A stretch of DNA of 64,000 bases from Typhlomys cinereus (lineage: Eukaryota > Chordata > Mammalia > Rodentia > Platacanthomyidae). The number at the start of each line of letters is the position of its first letter. The stretch's first letter is position 1. The position numbers and the translations under genes are program-made. A model generated the notes under the pieces. That model did no database searches. It saw only the letters and a list, made by a program, of their open reading frames with translations, and was not told the origin of the DNA. The stretch spans positions 62,001-126,000 of the forward strand of contig JALPQD010000241.1 in assembly GCA_023101885.1 (NCBI GenBank), written 5' to 3'. Shown in pieces: positions 1-10,554 of the stretch.

Positions 1-789
1 CTGGAAGACTCAGAATTGTCATTTGAAAAGCAAGAAATAGAATACATACTTCACAGGATGGGAATGAACACAAATGAGCTATATAAAGCATTTAACAAGG
101 GGACTGACCCAAGGTTCACTGTTTTCAATAATATTATTATTTTATCACCTAAGGAGAAATGAAGGGAAAGAAAGAGGAAGAGAATCCTGAGAAATAAAAT
201 GACAGGTTGCCAGTGTGTGGGGAAAGGGGGACATTATGTCTGCACTAGCCCTGGACTTGCAGAGTCACAAGATGTGAGATTTGAAAAGGTACAATATGAG
301 AGGAGATCATTTAGAGGTTTACAGAGAAGTAGACTTAATGTACATGCTCTTCCAAATCCTGTTTCCCAGTCCTGACATTGACATTCTCCTGATGAGCCAT
401 CCTACCTTCTTCTCCTATCATAATACTCTTATTAGATCATAAATCGATCATCTCATCTATATCTCACTATTCAAAAATCATTATGAACTCACAGAAAATG
501 ATTTTCTGCAACAAAGCTGGAATTATTTATTTATTTCTTGACCAAGGAATCTAATTTTCACTCAATGGAGACTTTTCAATCTTGGGCCCATAGCAATTAT
601 CCAGAGAGACAGAGATTCCTGTACAATATAGTACACAGTTCCATCAATGCTCAGTAATACAGTGATAGCATAAAACATAACCGTAGTGTGTACAAGCCTA
701 ATCAAGGAATTTTGAAAGAAGTCAGTGTCGATTAGAGCATGGAGGGATATGTGTTACTGTGAGATCCAAATCTAAACTTCAAGGGGCAG

Positions 790-821
790 TTTCTCTCCAC
801 CTACAAGTAGGTGGAGAGAAA
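790..821. repeat. Perfect 32-nt palindrome
   Basis: Two 15-nt arms (790-804 and 807-821) are exact reverse complements around a central AA. The left arm reads TTTCTCTCCACCTAC. Such a short perfect inverted repeat could form a hairpin or cruciform. No role is evident. Confidence 0.85.
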
Positions 822-1929
822 GATAGGGAAATGGGTCTGTCTTTCAGCAGTGAAGATGTAGTTGCTTCTGGTCAAGATAGATGGGACTCATGGAGCCTCT
901 AGTCTGGGTAACTTCTCTCTTCTCCACCCTTGTTTTGACCAAATAGTGTGTGATCACTGCTGAGGACATATGGAGAACTGATAGCACATGGGTGCGATCC
1001 CGTCTATTAAACATTCCAGGCAGTTCCCCCAACAGCTTAAAGACCAGCATGGAGTTGTACCAAAAAAGGCTATGTGTTCAGTTCATAAGCATTCAAACTC
1101 AAGTTCTTGTAATATTACAAAACTCTCGGGGCCCTTCCAGCATCTGGGGGAAGATTTGGGTTAATCTACTTCAATTTTATTTTATTCTGGGTTTCTTTTT
1201 TTGTTTTTACTTGCATTCCATTCCTCCGTGGTAGAGAAACTCTCACTGTATCAAATGTCCTCTCTGGGCTTTAGAACTTCATTAATTAGCATCTTTTAAA
1301 TGGTTGGGTAATATTCTTTTTTCCCCCTTTTCCAAGCCATTTCCCTAAGCCCTAATTTTAATAAGGCTGGTGTTCATGAACATTTGAATTTTAAAGCCCT
1401 TGGTTATAAGAAAGACAGAGGATGCATTTTAAAAGAGAGTCAGTCAGGGATGACTCAAACGAAGAACAGGAATTCTCTGCTTTTATGAATTTACTTTTAA
1501 AGACCAATATTATCTTAGGACATTTTCTTCTTCTTCCCCCACACCCATTTATATAGCAGATATATACCTTAAAATGATCACATCTGAAGATATGATCGGG
1601 GGACAGAGACTCTGGGGAAGAATTAAGAGAGTTACTCAAGGATTTTTTTAGCGTGGGTGGCAATTTCATTTAAGATGGAACAATAATATACATGTTTTTA
1701 TTTCTTTTGATGGATAAGAACTGTACTTTAGGCAGTAAAGGTGAGCCATTTAAGAGATTTTAAAAAGGAAACCCATGAGGAACAACTCCTTGAGATCCCA
1801 AATTGTTCACAGAATTTATGCAGGCCTAGTGATGAATGCATTTGCCAGGATAGACTGCTAAATGCATGATGGTTGGGAAAGCGAATTTGAGGTTACCACC
1901 TGCTTTGATGCACGCTTGTTCGTTTCCCC

Positions 1930-2032
1930 AGCAACTGGGATAGCATCATAACCACTTACAGTGCAGCAAAGCCTGAAGTGCCCTCCCCCACCCCGGGAGG
2001 GTCAGGTGGTAGTGATGCTATCTGCTGTTGCT
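1930..2032. repeat. Imperfect ~100-nt nested inverted repeat
   Basis: The outer arms at 1930-1955 and 2006-2032 pair over about 26 positions with a few mismatches; both contain GATAGCATCA or its complement. Inside, CCTGA (1972-1976) pairs with TCAGG (2002-2006) and CCCTCC (1981-1986) with GGAGGG (1996-2001), leaving a short C-rich loop. The stretch 1956-1971 stays unpaired. I cannot assign it to a transposon family. It could be a structured RNA, a MITE relic or chance. Confidence 0.6.
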
Positions 2033-2040
2033 AGGGCAAT
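2027..2040 (+). promoter_or_regulatory. RFX X-box-like site
   Basis: GTTGCTAGGGCAAT has two half-sites, GTTGCT and GGCAAT, resembling the RFX-family X-box (GTTGCC, 0-3 nt, GGCAAC). It overlaps the right arm of the nested hairpin. Sequence resemblance only; occupancy is unknown. Confidence 0.3.
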
Positions 2041-3195
2041 GAAAACCTCAGCCTTCTGTGACTTGCCACACAAGGAATGGAGAAATACAGATTTGAGTAC
2101 TCTTTAGTGGTCTGCTGGTGACTAAAGGGATAGAATTCTGTATCTAGATGCCACTAAATTATTTATTAAATCCCTACCCACATGCAAATAAACACTCAGT
2201 AGCTGAAAAATACATACATGTTGGCAAGCTGTTGCGCTTCAGAAAACAGAGGCTATTTCTACATGTATACGTGGTAGATTTTTATTTTAGTTTTGGTTCC
2301 ATGGATCCTGCCAGTTGGAAATTGGTGGTAGCTTATTTCTTCCAGTGCTCTCAGAGTCACCAACTACCCGAGTTTCATTTCTTTCTCGATGCAGAGTATG
2401 AATCTGGAAGAAATAACTCTGCAATTATTCTGAAAATAATTTATAAGCAGGAAAATATCCACTCCTGGAGCAATGGTATGATCCTCCCAGAGTCACAGAT
2501 TCAGAAGAAGAAAAGTTGAGGCTGTGCCTTTCCTGCGTGTCTCATTCACTTTGGTGTCTACTGACTGCTGTCCAGTGAGTAAGTTCTATGCATATATGGA
2601 GTTCTTATTATTGCTCTATTTGCAAAACATTTCCTTTGTGTCTAAGGCACCATTTCTTGGGAATCTTTCTACACTTTTTATGCCTATGTAACCAAGTCTT
2701 TCATCTTGTGTGTACTTGGAAGGGAACTTAGGAGGCCTCTGACTGTGCAGCCTATTGGCCTGTGATGGCCTCAAATAACTTCACCCTGGAGCTGGAGGAA
2801 ATAGAATCAACTCTTTCCCCAAAGTTCATGGTGCCCTTCATCACCATGGAAAATTTCCCAGCTACTTCGAGAGCAGTTCTCCATACCTCTTAATATCCTG
2901 CCTATTAGGAAACCAGTGGGGAAGAAAGTAATTTAGCCTTGTCAGTTCCTGGGACAGAAGTCAATTGGCTAATGCTTGTTCATTGAGGAATCAGAGATTG
3001 GAAATTTGCCTTATTAAAAGGCCTCTCTCCTTTTCTTCATTAGCCCATTAGGGGCGCTATTTCTTCTTAGCTGCAAACATGGAATATTGTTTAAGAAAAT
3101 GTTTTCGACCCTTATTGGTCACTACATATATTCCCACCTTCCCCTGAGTTTAGAGTTCTATATATTGTTCAAATACTATTTCTTTTCCACTAACG

Positions 3196-3217
3196 TTTTT
3201 TTTTTTTTTTTTTTTTT
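3196..3217. repeat. Poly(T) run, 22 nt
   Basis: An uninterrupted run of 22 T. No SINE or L1 body adjoins it on either side, so its origin is unclear. Confidence 0.85.
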
Positions 3218-4785
3218 GTGACTACAGAAACACCTTAATGTGAGGGAAAGGATACTGAAAATTTTACTGCTCAGAACACACAGGTATTGGTCCTACTTAT
3301 TTACAGCACTCTATCTTGGTGTTGGTGCATCTGGCTGAACAATTGTTTAATAGACTGCGGTGTGATGCTTTTCTAGGTGAAAATGATAAGGCCATCTTGC
3401 TTCCAGCAAGTTTACAATGGGAAGGATCAGACCATTACTGGGCCCTGGAATAAGATAAACTATGCTTCAAGTGAACTTGACTTATCATGAAAGATCCTTT
3501 TCATGAATCTGTTCCTCAGGAAAAAGTGATTCTTTTCTTTTATCCTTCTGGTAATTGCGTTTTTGACACAAATGCCAGTTATCTCTAGATGGGAATATTG
3601 GATTCCATTGATTTGATGCAGGAATTCACCTCTGGGCTTCTTTGTGGTGTTAAACATCAGTTTGCTAAGTAATCAGCATGTTTTCTGAATGAATGTGGCT
3701 TGCCATCTGCAATGTGTTTACTGAACTTCATGAGACCCATGCCTTCAAAGGTGAAAAGTGGGGCTTTCGAAGAAATTTAAAATGAGTTCTTATCAGAATC
3801 TTGCTTGTTAATGTACAGAGGCAGAAACTATTTATATGCAAAGAACTTCAAGAAACAAGGAGAATTTAGCTACTCTGGATCACTGATGATCTCCTTGAAT
3901 TGGTGTAATTTGCTTAAATTGCTGAGTAGAACTTGAAGTTCTGGGTTACACATTTAGCTGATAATGACTTTTAGACTTTCATTTTTCTCTCACTTATTCT
4001 CCTCTATAGCCACTGTTTGACTTTCAAAGATGTATTCAAAGAAGTCCTGATGCATCAAAACCCAAATATATACAACAAATCAATTAGTGGACTAGTATTC
4101 CAACCACAGGAAAAAAAGAATACTCACAGCTTATAGTTTTTTTAAGTAAAATAATACTTCCCTAATGAGTTTGAAATAGAGTTGAATTTTCTCCATTGCA
4201 TGAGTAAGGAAACAGATTAGAACTGTTTCCTAAATATAAAAATTTGATTCACATGCCATCTTTCAGGCATGCAAGTCTTACGTAATAGATGACGTGCTTT
4301 GCACTGCAGAGAATGATGGCAATGACATGAATTCTCAGTGGGAAAGCTGTCACAGGATTTGGATTCAGGTATGAAATCCTTGAGTCCTCCAAAGTTGCTG
4401 TTATTAGTGCAACAGATCTTTTTCCTTGTAACTGAAGACTTGGTCTCCAGTTTCCTTATGTACCACGGAACTAAGAAAAGCCAATCTACCACCTCCTGGA
4501 AACATCTTTGCTTACATTCGCAGGCAACAAATACAGAGTTCAGGCAATGCATCAGGGATGAGTAAAGCATGGGGGGGTAATTATACCTAGACTGCACATA
4601 ATTGTAGCTCTCTTATTCTTCCTATGAAAAATATTGCTGCTGTCTAAATTGGTCTTATTCATAATGTGACCACATTCTATTGCAAGAGTAAATTAACCTA
4701 GGAATGGAACCTACTCTGATTAAGTCAGTTATATCAACCATCTATCAAATTTAATTTTGATGACAGAAATCAAAATAATTCAGCT

Positions 4786-5168
4786 TTGGGAAGATGGCTC
4801 AGCAGTTAAAACTCTTGCCTTGCCAAGTAAAAGCACCAGATTCGGAATGTAGATTCTATGTGAAAATGCCTGACGTGCATAGTGGCCCAAGTGTAACACC
4901 CACTCTGAAAGGTGTAGCCTGAGAATCACCCCAGCAAGCTAGTTTTAATGTAGATTGACTAGAGACTCAGACTCACAGCAATAAGGTGGAAAATCATCGA
5001 GAATGATACTCAGTATCAGCTTTGGGTCTCTACAGTCACACTCACACTAGAGCACATTTGTTTATGTACATGTGCACACATATACACACCTCCACCTGCA
5101 TCCAAATACACATACATACACATACACACACACATACCATACACACATATACAAAAGAAAAAAAATAG
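4786..5168 (+). mobile_element. B4-type SINE with tRNA-like head
   Basis: The 5' end carries the rodent SINE head (GGGAAGATGGCTCAGCAGTT, an A-box region). A B4-like body follows, with a 'caaggtggaaaatcat' type segment and a CA-rich tail (CATACA repeats) ending in an A-rich stretch. The same architecture recurs at 32,342. The copy is heavily diverged, about 380 bp, and has no clear TSD. It is non-coding and would have depended on L1 for mobility. Confidence 0.65.
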
Positions 5169-6108
5169 TACAATGACAGTGGATACTGGAATCCTGGGAT
5201 CCAAAGCTCATGGGGACTTGACCTGATAATTATTGTTGATTAGACCCTATGATAAACAACATAATGCTAAGAGGTAGGAGGTACGTAAAAGGAGTGCTGG
5301 AAAAGAAGAAATTTCTAGAATTTATACATCAAGAAGAATTTCTGCCTGCGATATTTTTGGTCTTCATGATGAACTTTTCACTGGTGCCAATCATGAATGA
5401 GTTTGATACAAATGATTGATCATTTGCATCTTTGCTTAAGTACTTTAGGAGTACTCAGTATACTGTGAGACCTTCTTTAGATCTCATCTTCAGGAAGAAT
5501 CTTTCAAAGCATCTTACTCTTTCCTCTGCTTTCTGTAAGTATCGGGAACTTGCTATTCCTCCAGACCTGTTGTACTCACACCTCCTTCCCTGGCCTGGAT
5601 GTGGTACTGCGTGAAGACACTGTGCTCACCTGAACATTCTCAGGAAGCACATTAGACTCAGCAACTGGGGTCAAGGGCAGTGTGTCCATCATGCACAGCA
5701 CAGAAAAACATAACAGACAATATCCTCTAAATCTTTTAGAGCATCACTTTAGAGATTCCTGAGCTCTGAACTGCATCTCCAGACACCGAGTCTCCAGGAT
5801 TTTACTTTCTTAAAAAGATTTTTTCCACCACATTCTCCATTCCCTTTTATTGTTTTCTATGGTATCTTTCCTGCCTGATGTATTCTTTCTCTTATCCTTT
5901 CAGTCCTTTCCCATCCTTAAGTAGTTAACTCATTTATATCCTTTCTGAAACTTGGTAAGAGCCAGGCCCTGATCACAACTTCTCACCATGGAGTTAGTGA
6001 ACATTTTCTCAAAGCCAATGTCTTCTATCTTCCATAGGTGCCTTTAGGGAACAGTGACAGAAACAACATATTATTAACCACTCCACCTCAGTACTTTCCA
6101 TATGACAA
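5169..6108. other. Unique non-coding DNA
   Basis: No gene, RNA or recognisable repeat seen. Confidence 0.5.
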
Positions 6109-6109
6109 A

Positions 6110-6424
6110 GAGTCTCTCTCTCTCTTCTCTCTACTCTCTTTCTGCATGTTTGTGTGTGTGTTGGTGCATGTGTGTAGGCTGATGTGGATGCCTGAAGTTG
6201 GCATACAGAATCATCCTCTAATATTCTTCCACTTTATTGGTTGAGACAAGGTTTCTCAGATAAACCCAGAGCTTATCAATACTGCTTATCCCACTAGTCA
6301 ACTTGCTCTGGGGAACTGGCTAAACCTTCCAATACTGGAATTATTGGTGGAAATTCATAATCACACTTTGGAGCACATGAACTTCAGAGCAAGCACTTTA
6401 ACCAATAAGTCATCTCCCCAATAC
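6110..6424 (-). mobile_element. B4-type SINE, reversed
   Basis: Read on the plus strand, a TC/TG-rich tail is followed by 'gagacaaggtttctca', 'cccagagctt', 'gagcacatgaacttcagagcaagcacttta' type segments and a tRNA-like head ending 'agtcatctcccca'. This is the usual order of a minus-strand rodent B4 SINE. Diverged, no clear TSD. Confidence 0.7.
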
Positions 6425-6473
6425 CACAATCAGCCCTTAAGAGCGCTTGGGTTATAGAAATGCCTCAAAGTTT

Positions 6474-6503
6474 CCATCTCCCTTCCATCTCCCTTCCATC
6501 TCC
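6474..6503. repeat. Short tandem repeat (CTTCCATCTCC type)
   Basis: About three copies of an 11-nt unit containing TTCCATCTCCC lie head to tail. Confidence 0.7.
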
Positions 6504-7132
6504 AGAATTCTGGACACTCAAGAACTAACTAATCCAGAGAGTGCAGAATGAATCTTCTTCCATAATGAAGTTGATCCAAGAATATATTTGAAGACAAAGG
6601 TCACAAGTACTAAAAATAACTTAAAACCTCCTGAAGTGGATAAAAGAAGCCACTGAGGACTTGTAAGTAGGATAATGACAAGTTTTAATCCAGTCTAGTA
6701 AAGTTAAGAGAGTAGACCCTTGGGTCAAGCCTTCTACTTAAAAAGTTAACACAAGAATCCCATTAGATGATAAGGTCTGCACCATGATGGAATTGGACTT
6801 AGTGGCCAATAAGATGTTGTGATTGGTGTCAGAAGAAGGTACCACATGTCTGAAATTTTTGTGATTGGCTGGATCTCAGGACCACTGTTGAGAGGAGGGA
6901 AAATAAATCTGGAGAAAGAAATCAGCAGAGAAAGAAACAAGTAGACTCATAGAGAAAGAACTGGAGGACTCACAAGAGTTTCAAGGGAAATTAGAGTGTC
7001 CAGGATAATGACCAACTGAAAGCACCACCCAAAGGAGGATGCATTACATGAAGATCAAGACAGAAAGACAAGTTATAAGCTACTCATAATTTTTACAATG
7101 CTTTTCCCTTCAGTCTTCCAATTATAAAGAAC

Positions 7133-7330
7133 TGCTATGGTTAGAATTGTAAGCCAAAACCTAATCCCCCCATACAGTGGTCTTGAAGGTTTAGTCTTGG
7201 GAAAGTATTAGTCTTAAGAATTCTGCTCTTGTAAGAGGAAGAACTTTCCTTTGAAAGGGTTTGCAGAAGTGGACTTGGCAGCTCTTGCATATCATCCAAG
7301 CAACAAACTAGGAGCTCCAGGATGACCTGA

Positions 7331-7390
<60 letters not shown>

Positions 7391-7675
7391 ATGAAACAGA
7401 AAGACAGAGAGAAAGAGAAGAGACACAGAGAGAGTTTTCAAGTGGATGAAAGAGAAAGAGAATACACAAGGAAATTTGTCTTCTCTGCCCTGTGGACACA
7501 GAAAGCACCATTTTGGAGGCAGAGATAGTAACCTACCAGAAATTTGATCATTTGGTGTCTGTTTTTGGGTCTCCTGTTTTCCAGAACTGTGTGCAAAAAA
7601 TCTATGTTGTTTACAAATGACCTGGTGTATGGTATTTTCATACAGTATTTCAAATGAACTAAATCAGGGACTGTG
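7133..7675 (+). mobile_element. MaLR-type solo LTR relic (MST/MLT-like)
   Basis: The start resembles the MaLR 5' end (TGCTATGGTTAGAATTGTAA, then 'aaaacctaatcccc'). The end resembles its 3' end: 'ttttccagaactgtg', a segment similar to 'ttctgttgtttaca', then 'ggtattttcatacag' and 'aatgaactaaatcagg'. A long (GA)n tract and purine-rich DNA separate the halves. Both halves are in the same orientation and the correct order, so I read one LTR with a microsatellite expansion inside it. No internal retroviral region is seen. Confidence 0.65.
7333..7388. repeat. (GA)28 microsatellite
   Basis: A perfect GA dinucleotide run of 56 nt, followed by imperfect purine-rich sequence to about 7,460. Confidence 0.95.
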
Positions 7676-8041
7676 AAGAAATCCAGTTATGCAACACTAT
7701 TACATCACTTAGATTCACTTCACCATTATACAAAAGGAAACAGAAGATATCCATGATATCCAAGACAAGGAACATGTTGGAAATGGGGGTTTCTGAATTC
7801 AGAACAATGGCTCATTCAAACAGCAGGATCAACTTTAAGGATATCAGTCTAGTGACTAAAGGGAGTGTTTGCCAGACAGTTCAGTGCCTGACTAGCCTCA
7901 TGGTACATATAACTGAATTGACTAAAAAAAGTCCAAATGCTGCAGTAGCTTTGAGGTCTCAGATGCTGTAACCCAATTGAAACCAATGAGAAATAATAAA
8001 GCTTTTTCTTTGCAATGAAGTAGTCAACTGAAATTAAAATG

Positions 8042-8044
<3 letters not shown>

Positions 8045-8090
<46 letters not shown>
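8045..8090. repeat. (CA)23 microsatellite
   Basis: A perfect CA dinucleotide run of 46 nt. Confidence 0.95.
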
Positions 8091-8092
<2 letters not shown>

Positions 8093-8849
8093 CTATGTGT
8101 CTGTGTTTATGTGAGCCTCAGAGTTCTATACAATGTAGATATGATTTCTATTTTTTACTAAACTGAAAGATTAAGTTGGTTATTCAAATACTATATAAAC
8201 ATGCCCTATAGCAAAAAAACAAATAAAGCCAGGGCATTTGTCTTTGCTACCTATGTGTCTAGAAACAAAAATCACTCAGATATGTGTTTTCCTGTTTTTT
8301 TTTTTTTTCTGTTTTTTTTTTCAAGTGATGAGCTTATTGGGAAGAGTATGCTGCTGTAGAAGTCCCATGAAAGTTCCTGATACATCTAGGAAGCCCAGTG
8401 CTGGCAGCCCCTGGGAGGCAAGTAGGGATTTGGTTATGACTTTATAATCTAGCTTACAACATCTGTGCACTAACAAGCAGCACCAAAAGGCTTTTACAGT
8501 TAATATTCTCTTTTTTATAACCCAAACAAATCACTTTATTAAAGAAGCTGCACACCACAATCATGAAAAGCTCTTAGTGTTTAAAGAATACAAAGAATAA
8601 GACCTTAAACATTCAAACTTTCAGTGCTACTGAAGTTTTTTTGAAGTTTGCTTGAGTTTTTGTGGATATATATGCAATTAGAATGATCAGCTGCCTTGCC
8701 CTCTAATCCTATAACAGGAAATGCTGACCAAAGATGATTGCTATGTACATTTCACCTCTATCAATAGCTTCTTGTTCTAGCCCAGTTCCAGGTAATGTCT
8801 GTCAATAAAGGATCCAAATCCTGCTACAAGTCCCATGACTAATGGAGCT

Positions 8850-9330
8850 CAGAGCATCATGTTCCAATTAACTCTTACAGTGGAAGTTTCTACCCTCTTA
8901 GGGAAAATCGATTCTATGACCAAGACAATAGAAACCTCAGACTCGGATTTTAAACATGCTTTCATTGATCAGGGACTGTAAGCTCAAGTAATCAAACTTT
9001 TGAAGGCTAACCAATCAATGGCAGCTCTATGCTTCCAAAAATAGCATATTGGCAGCACCTGCCCTCCAGAGACCACCTTTCTGAGCCAGCCAATCAAAAT
9101 CAGCCTTATCTACATAACCAAGCTTTTGCAACTGAAATTTCATCATTGTCTACATCTCTGTCACTTAAAGCTCTCTGGTTTATGAAGACCGCATGTGTCA
9201 GAATCCGTGTAAACTTGGTGCATTGCTTCATGGGATGATGCCTTTCAGGCTGTCTTGTTCACAGAAGTGAGGATTTGTCTTTTCTTGAGAAGTGGCTTTT
9301 TCCTTTGGGTATGCAGTCTCACCTGTGATG
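8850..9330 (+). mobile_element. Possible LTR fragment, family unknown
   Basis: The composition is LTR-like: two CCAAT boxes (9011-9015 and 9090-9094), then a pyrimidine-rich stretch and a 'cttaaagctctctggtt' type segment resembling retroviral LTR R regions. I cannot place it in a family, find no matching TG...CA ends and no coding part. A unique-sequence explanation remains possible. Confidence 0.25.
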
Positions 9331-9877
9331 GTGAAATGGATATGACAATCACTAAGGTAGCGACAGTGTCAGATATTTAAGATGTGCTTTAGCCTCTTTC
9401 ATCTGTCAGCACTCTCCATCTGTTCTACCTGGATATCTCCATTCTTCTTGTTTTCATTTTTTCCATCAATTTACGATAGATCATTGGCCATTTTGATGAA
9501 AACAAAAGGGCACTAGAAATTACTAGTGTGGGGCAAGGGAGCAATGCAGGATGTTGTAATAATGAAATTCAGATAGACCTGCACACTATTATACAATACT
9601 GAGCTTTAATTTCACTATGATTACTTCTACACTAATAAAATGCTGATAATTCAAACTCCTTCTTTGACAATGGGAAATTAAGATATATCAAGCATATTAT
9701 TCAGTGCCTGAGATTAATGCCTTGATAAGCAGTGGATCCACTTCTAGTAAAAAATTGTCTTCTGAAGGGATCTCTTGCTCTTTCTCTTCGGATTTTTTTT
9801 GGGGGGGTATGAGAATGCATGTTGGGTGTGTGTGCATGTTTCATGTTGTTGCAGTTCACCTGATTGCTGTTGATAAA

Positions 9878-10255
9878 AATCATGACAAAACTACTTAAGG
9901 GGACAAGGGATTTGTTTTCTTATGATTGTCTGGTTGTAGTTCTTAGTCCAGTTGACAGGAGAGCATAATCATCACCAAATGGCTGAGGGAACTGGCTGCA
10001 CCACATCCGCATAACAGCTGAAAGAGAGGCAGTTCTCACTTGCCAGACCAGCGTGTCTGTCCAAGTGTACAGGAGAATTCCAACTTCCTCAATCAGCTCA
10101 CTTCATTTTATTCCCTTGTCCAGGGCCTAGTTCCACTCACCATGGATTGGGTCTTCCCCATCAACTAAACAATCTCCTTCAGGGCCGATCTTCACTTAAG
10201 CAACTACTAATTATCTACAAATATGCTCTCAAACCCTCAACCATCAAGATGGCAC
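9878..10255 (-). mobile_element. Rodent interspersed repeat, RMER1-type candidate
   Basis: The reverse complement shares its order of segments with the plus-strand copies near 36.4 and 51.84 kb: a block near 'ccatggtgggcaaggtcc' and a 3' end of the form 'gtttatcacagcaacagaa'. On this strand one sees GTTGATAAAAATCATGACAA at the start and 'ccatggattgggtcttcccc' in the middle. The family is common in rodent genomes, but I am not certain of its name. Confidence 0.45.
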
Positions 10256-10299
10256 TTGTACGTAAGTATAACACATCCATATAAGCACATGTATAAATG

Positions 10300-10554
10300 G
10301 GTGTTGTGTGTGTGTGTTTAGAAACAGATATCCAAAGATATCCAAAGTTGATGTCTTACGTGTTCTTGGCTTTCTGTCTAATTTTATTAATATAGAGTTT
10401 CCCAATTAAACCCAGAACTCTTCAGTGGGCTAGGCTAGCTACTTAACTTGGCCTGTGAGTTCCTGTTGACTTTCACATGGGTTATAGGGATTTGAACTCT
10501 AATCCATATACTCAGGGAGAGTACCTTTATTCACCAAATCATCTCTCTAACCCT
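10300..10554 (-). mobile_element. B4-type SINE, reversed
   Basis: A TG-rich tail is followed by B4 body segments ('aacccagaactcttcagtgg', 'gctaggctagctacttaa', 'gggatttgaactctaa') and a tRNA-like head ending 'caaatcatctctctaacc'. Diverged copy without a clear TSD. Confidence 0.7.

Larger units (their letters stand above)
1..4784. other. Mostly unique non-coding DNA
   Basis: I see no gene and no clear interspersed repeat here. Open frames are short, lack known domains and show no splice-linked neighbours. Local items listed separately are a 32-nt palindrome (790-821), a nested hairpin (1930-2032) and a 22-T run (3196-3217). A 123-codon open frame at 2148-2519 matches no family I know and is treated as chance. 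Confidence 0.6.

Noticed and set aside
2148..2519. 123-codon plus-strand open frame
   Set aside because: No recognisable domain, no neighbouring exons, and length not exceptional for AT-moderate DNA of this size.
8500..8720. Processed pseudogene ending with a reversed AATAAA
   Set aside because: A TTTATT is present but no poly(T) start or coding similarity could be recognised.
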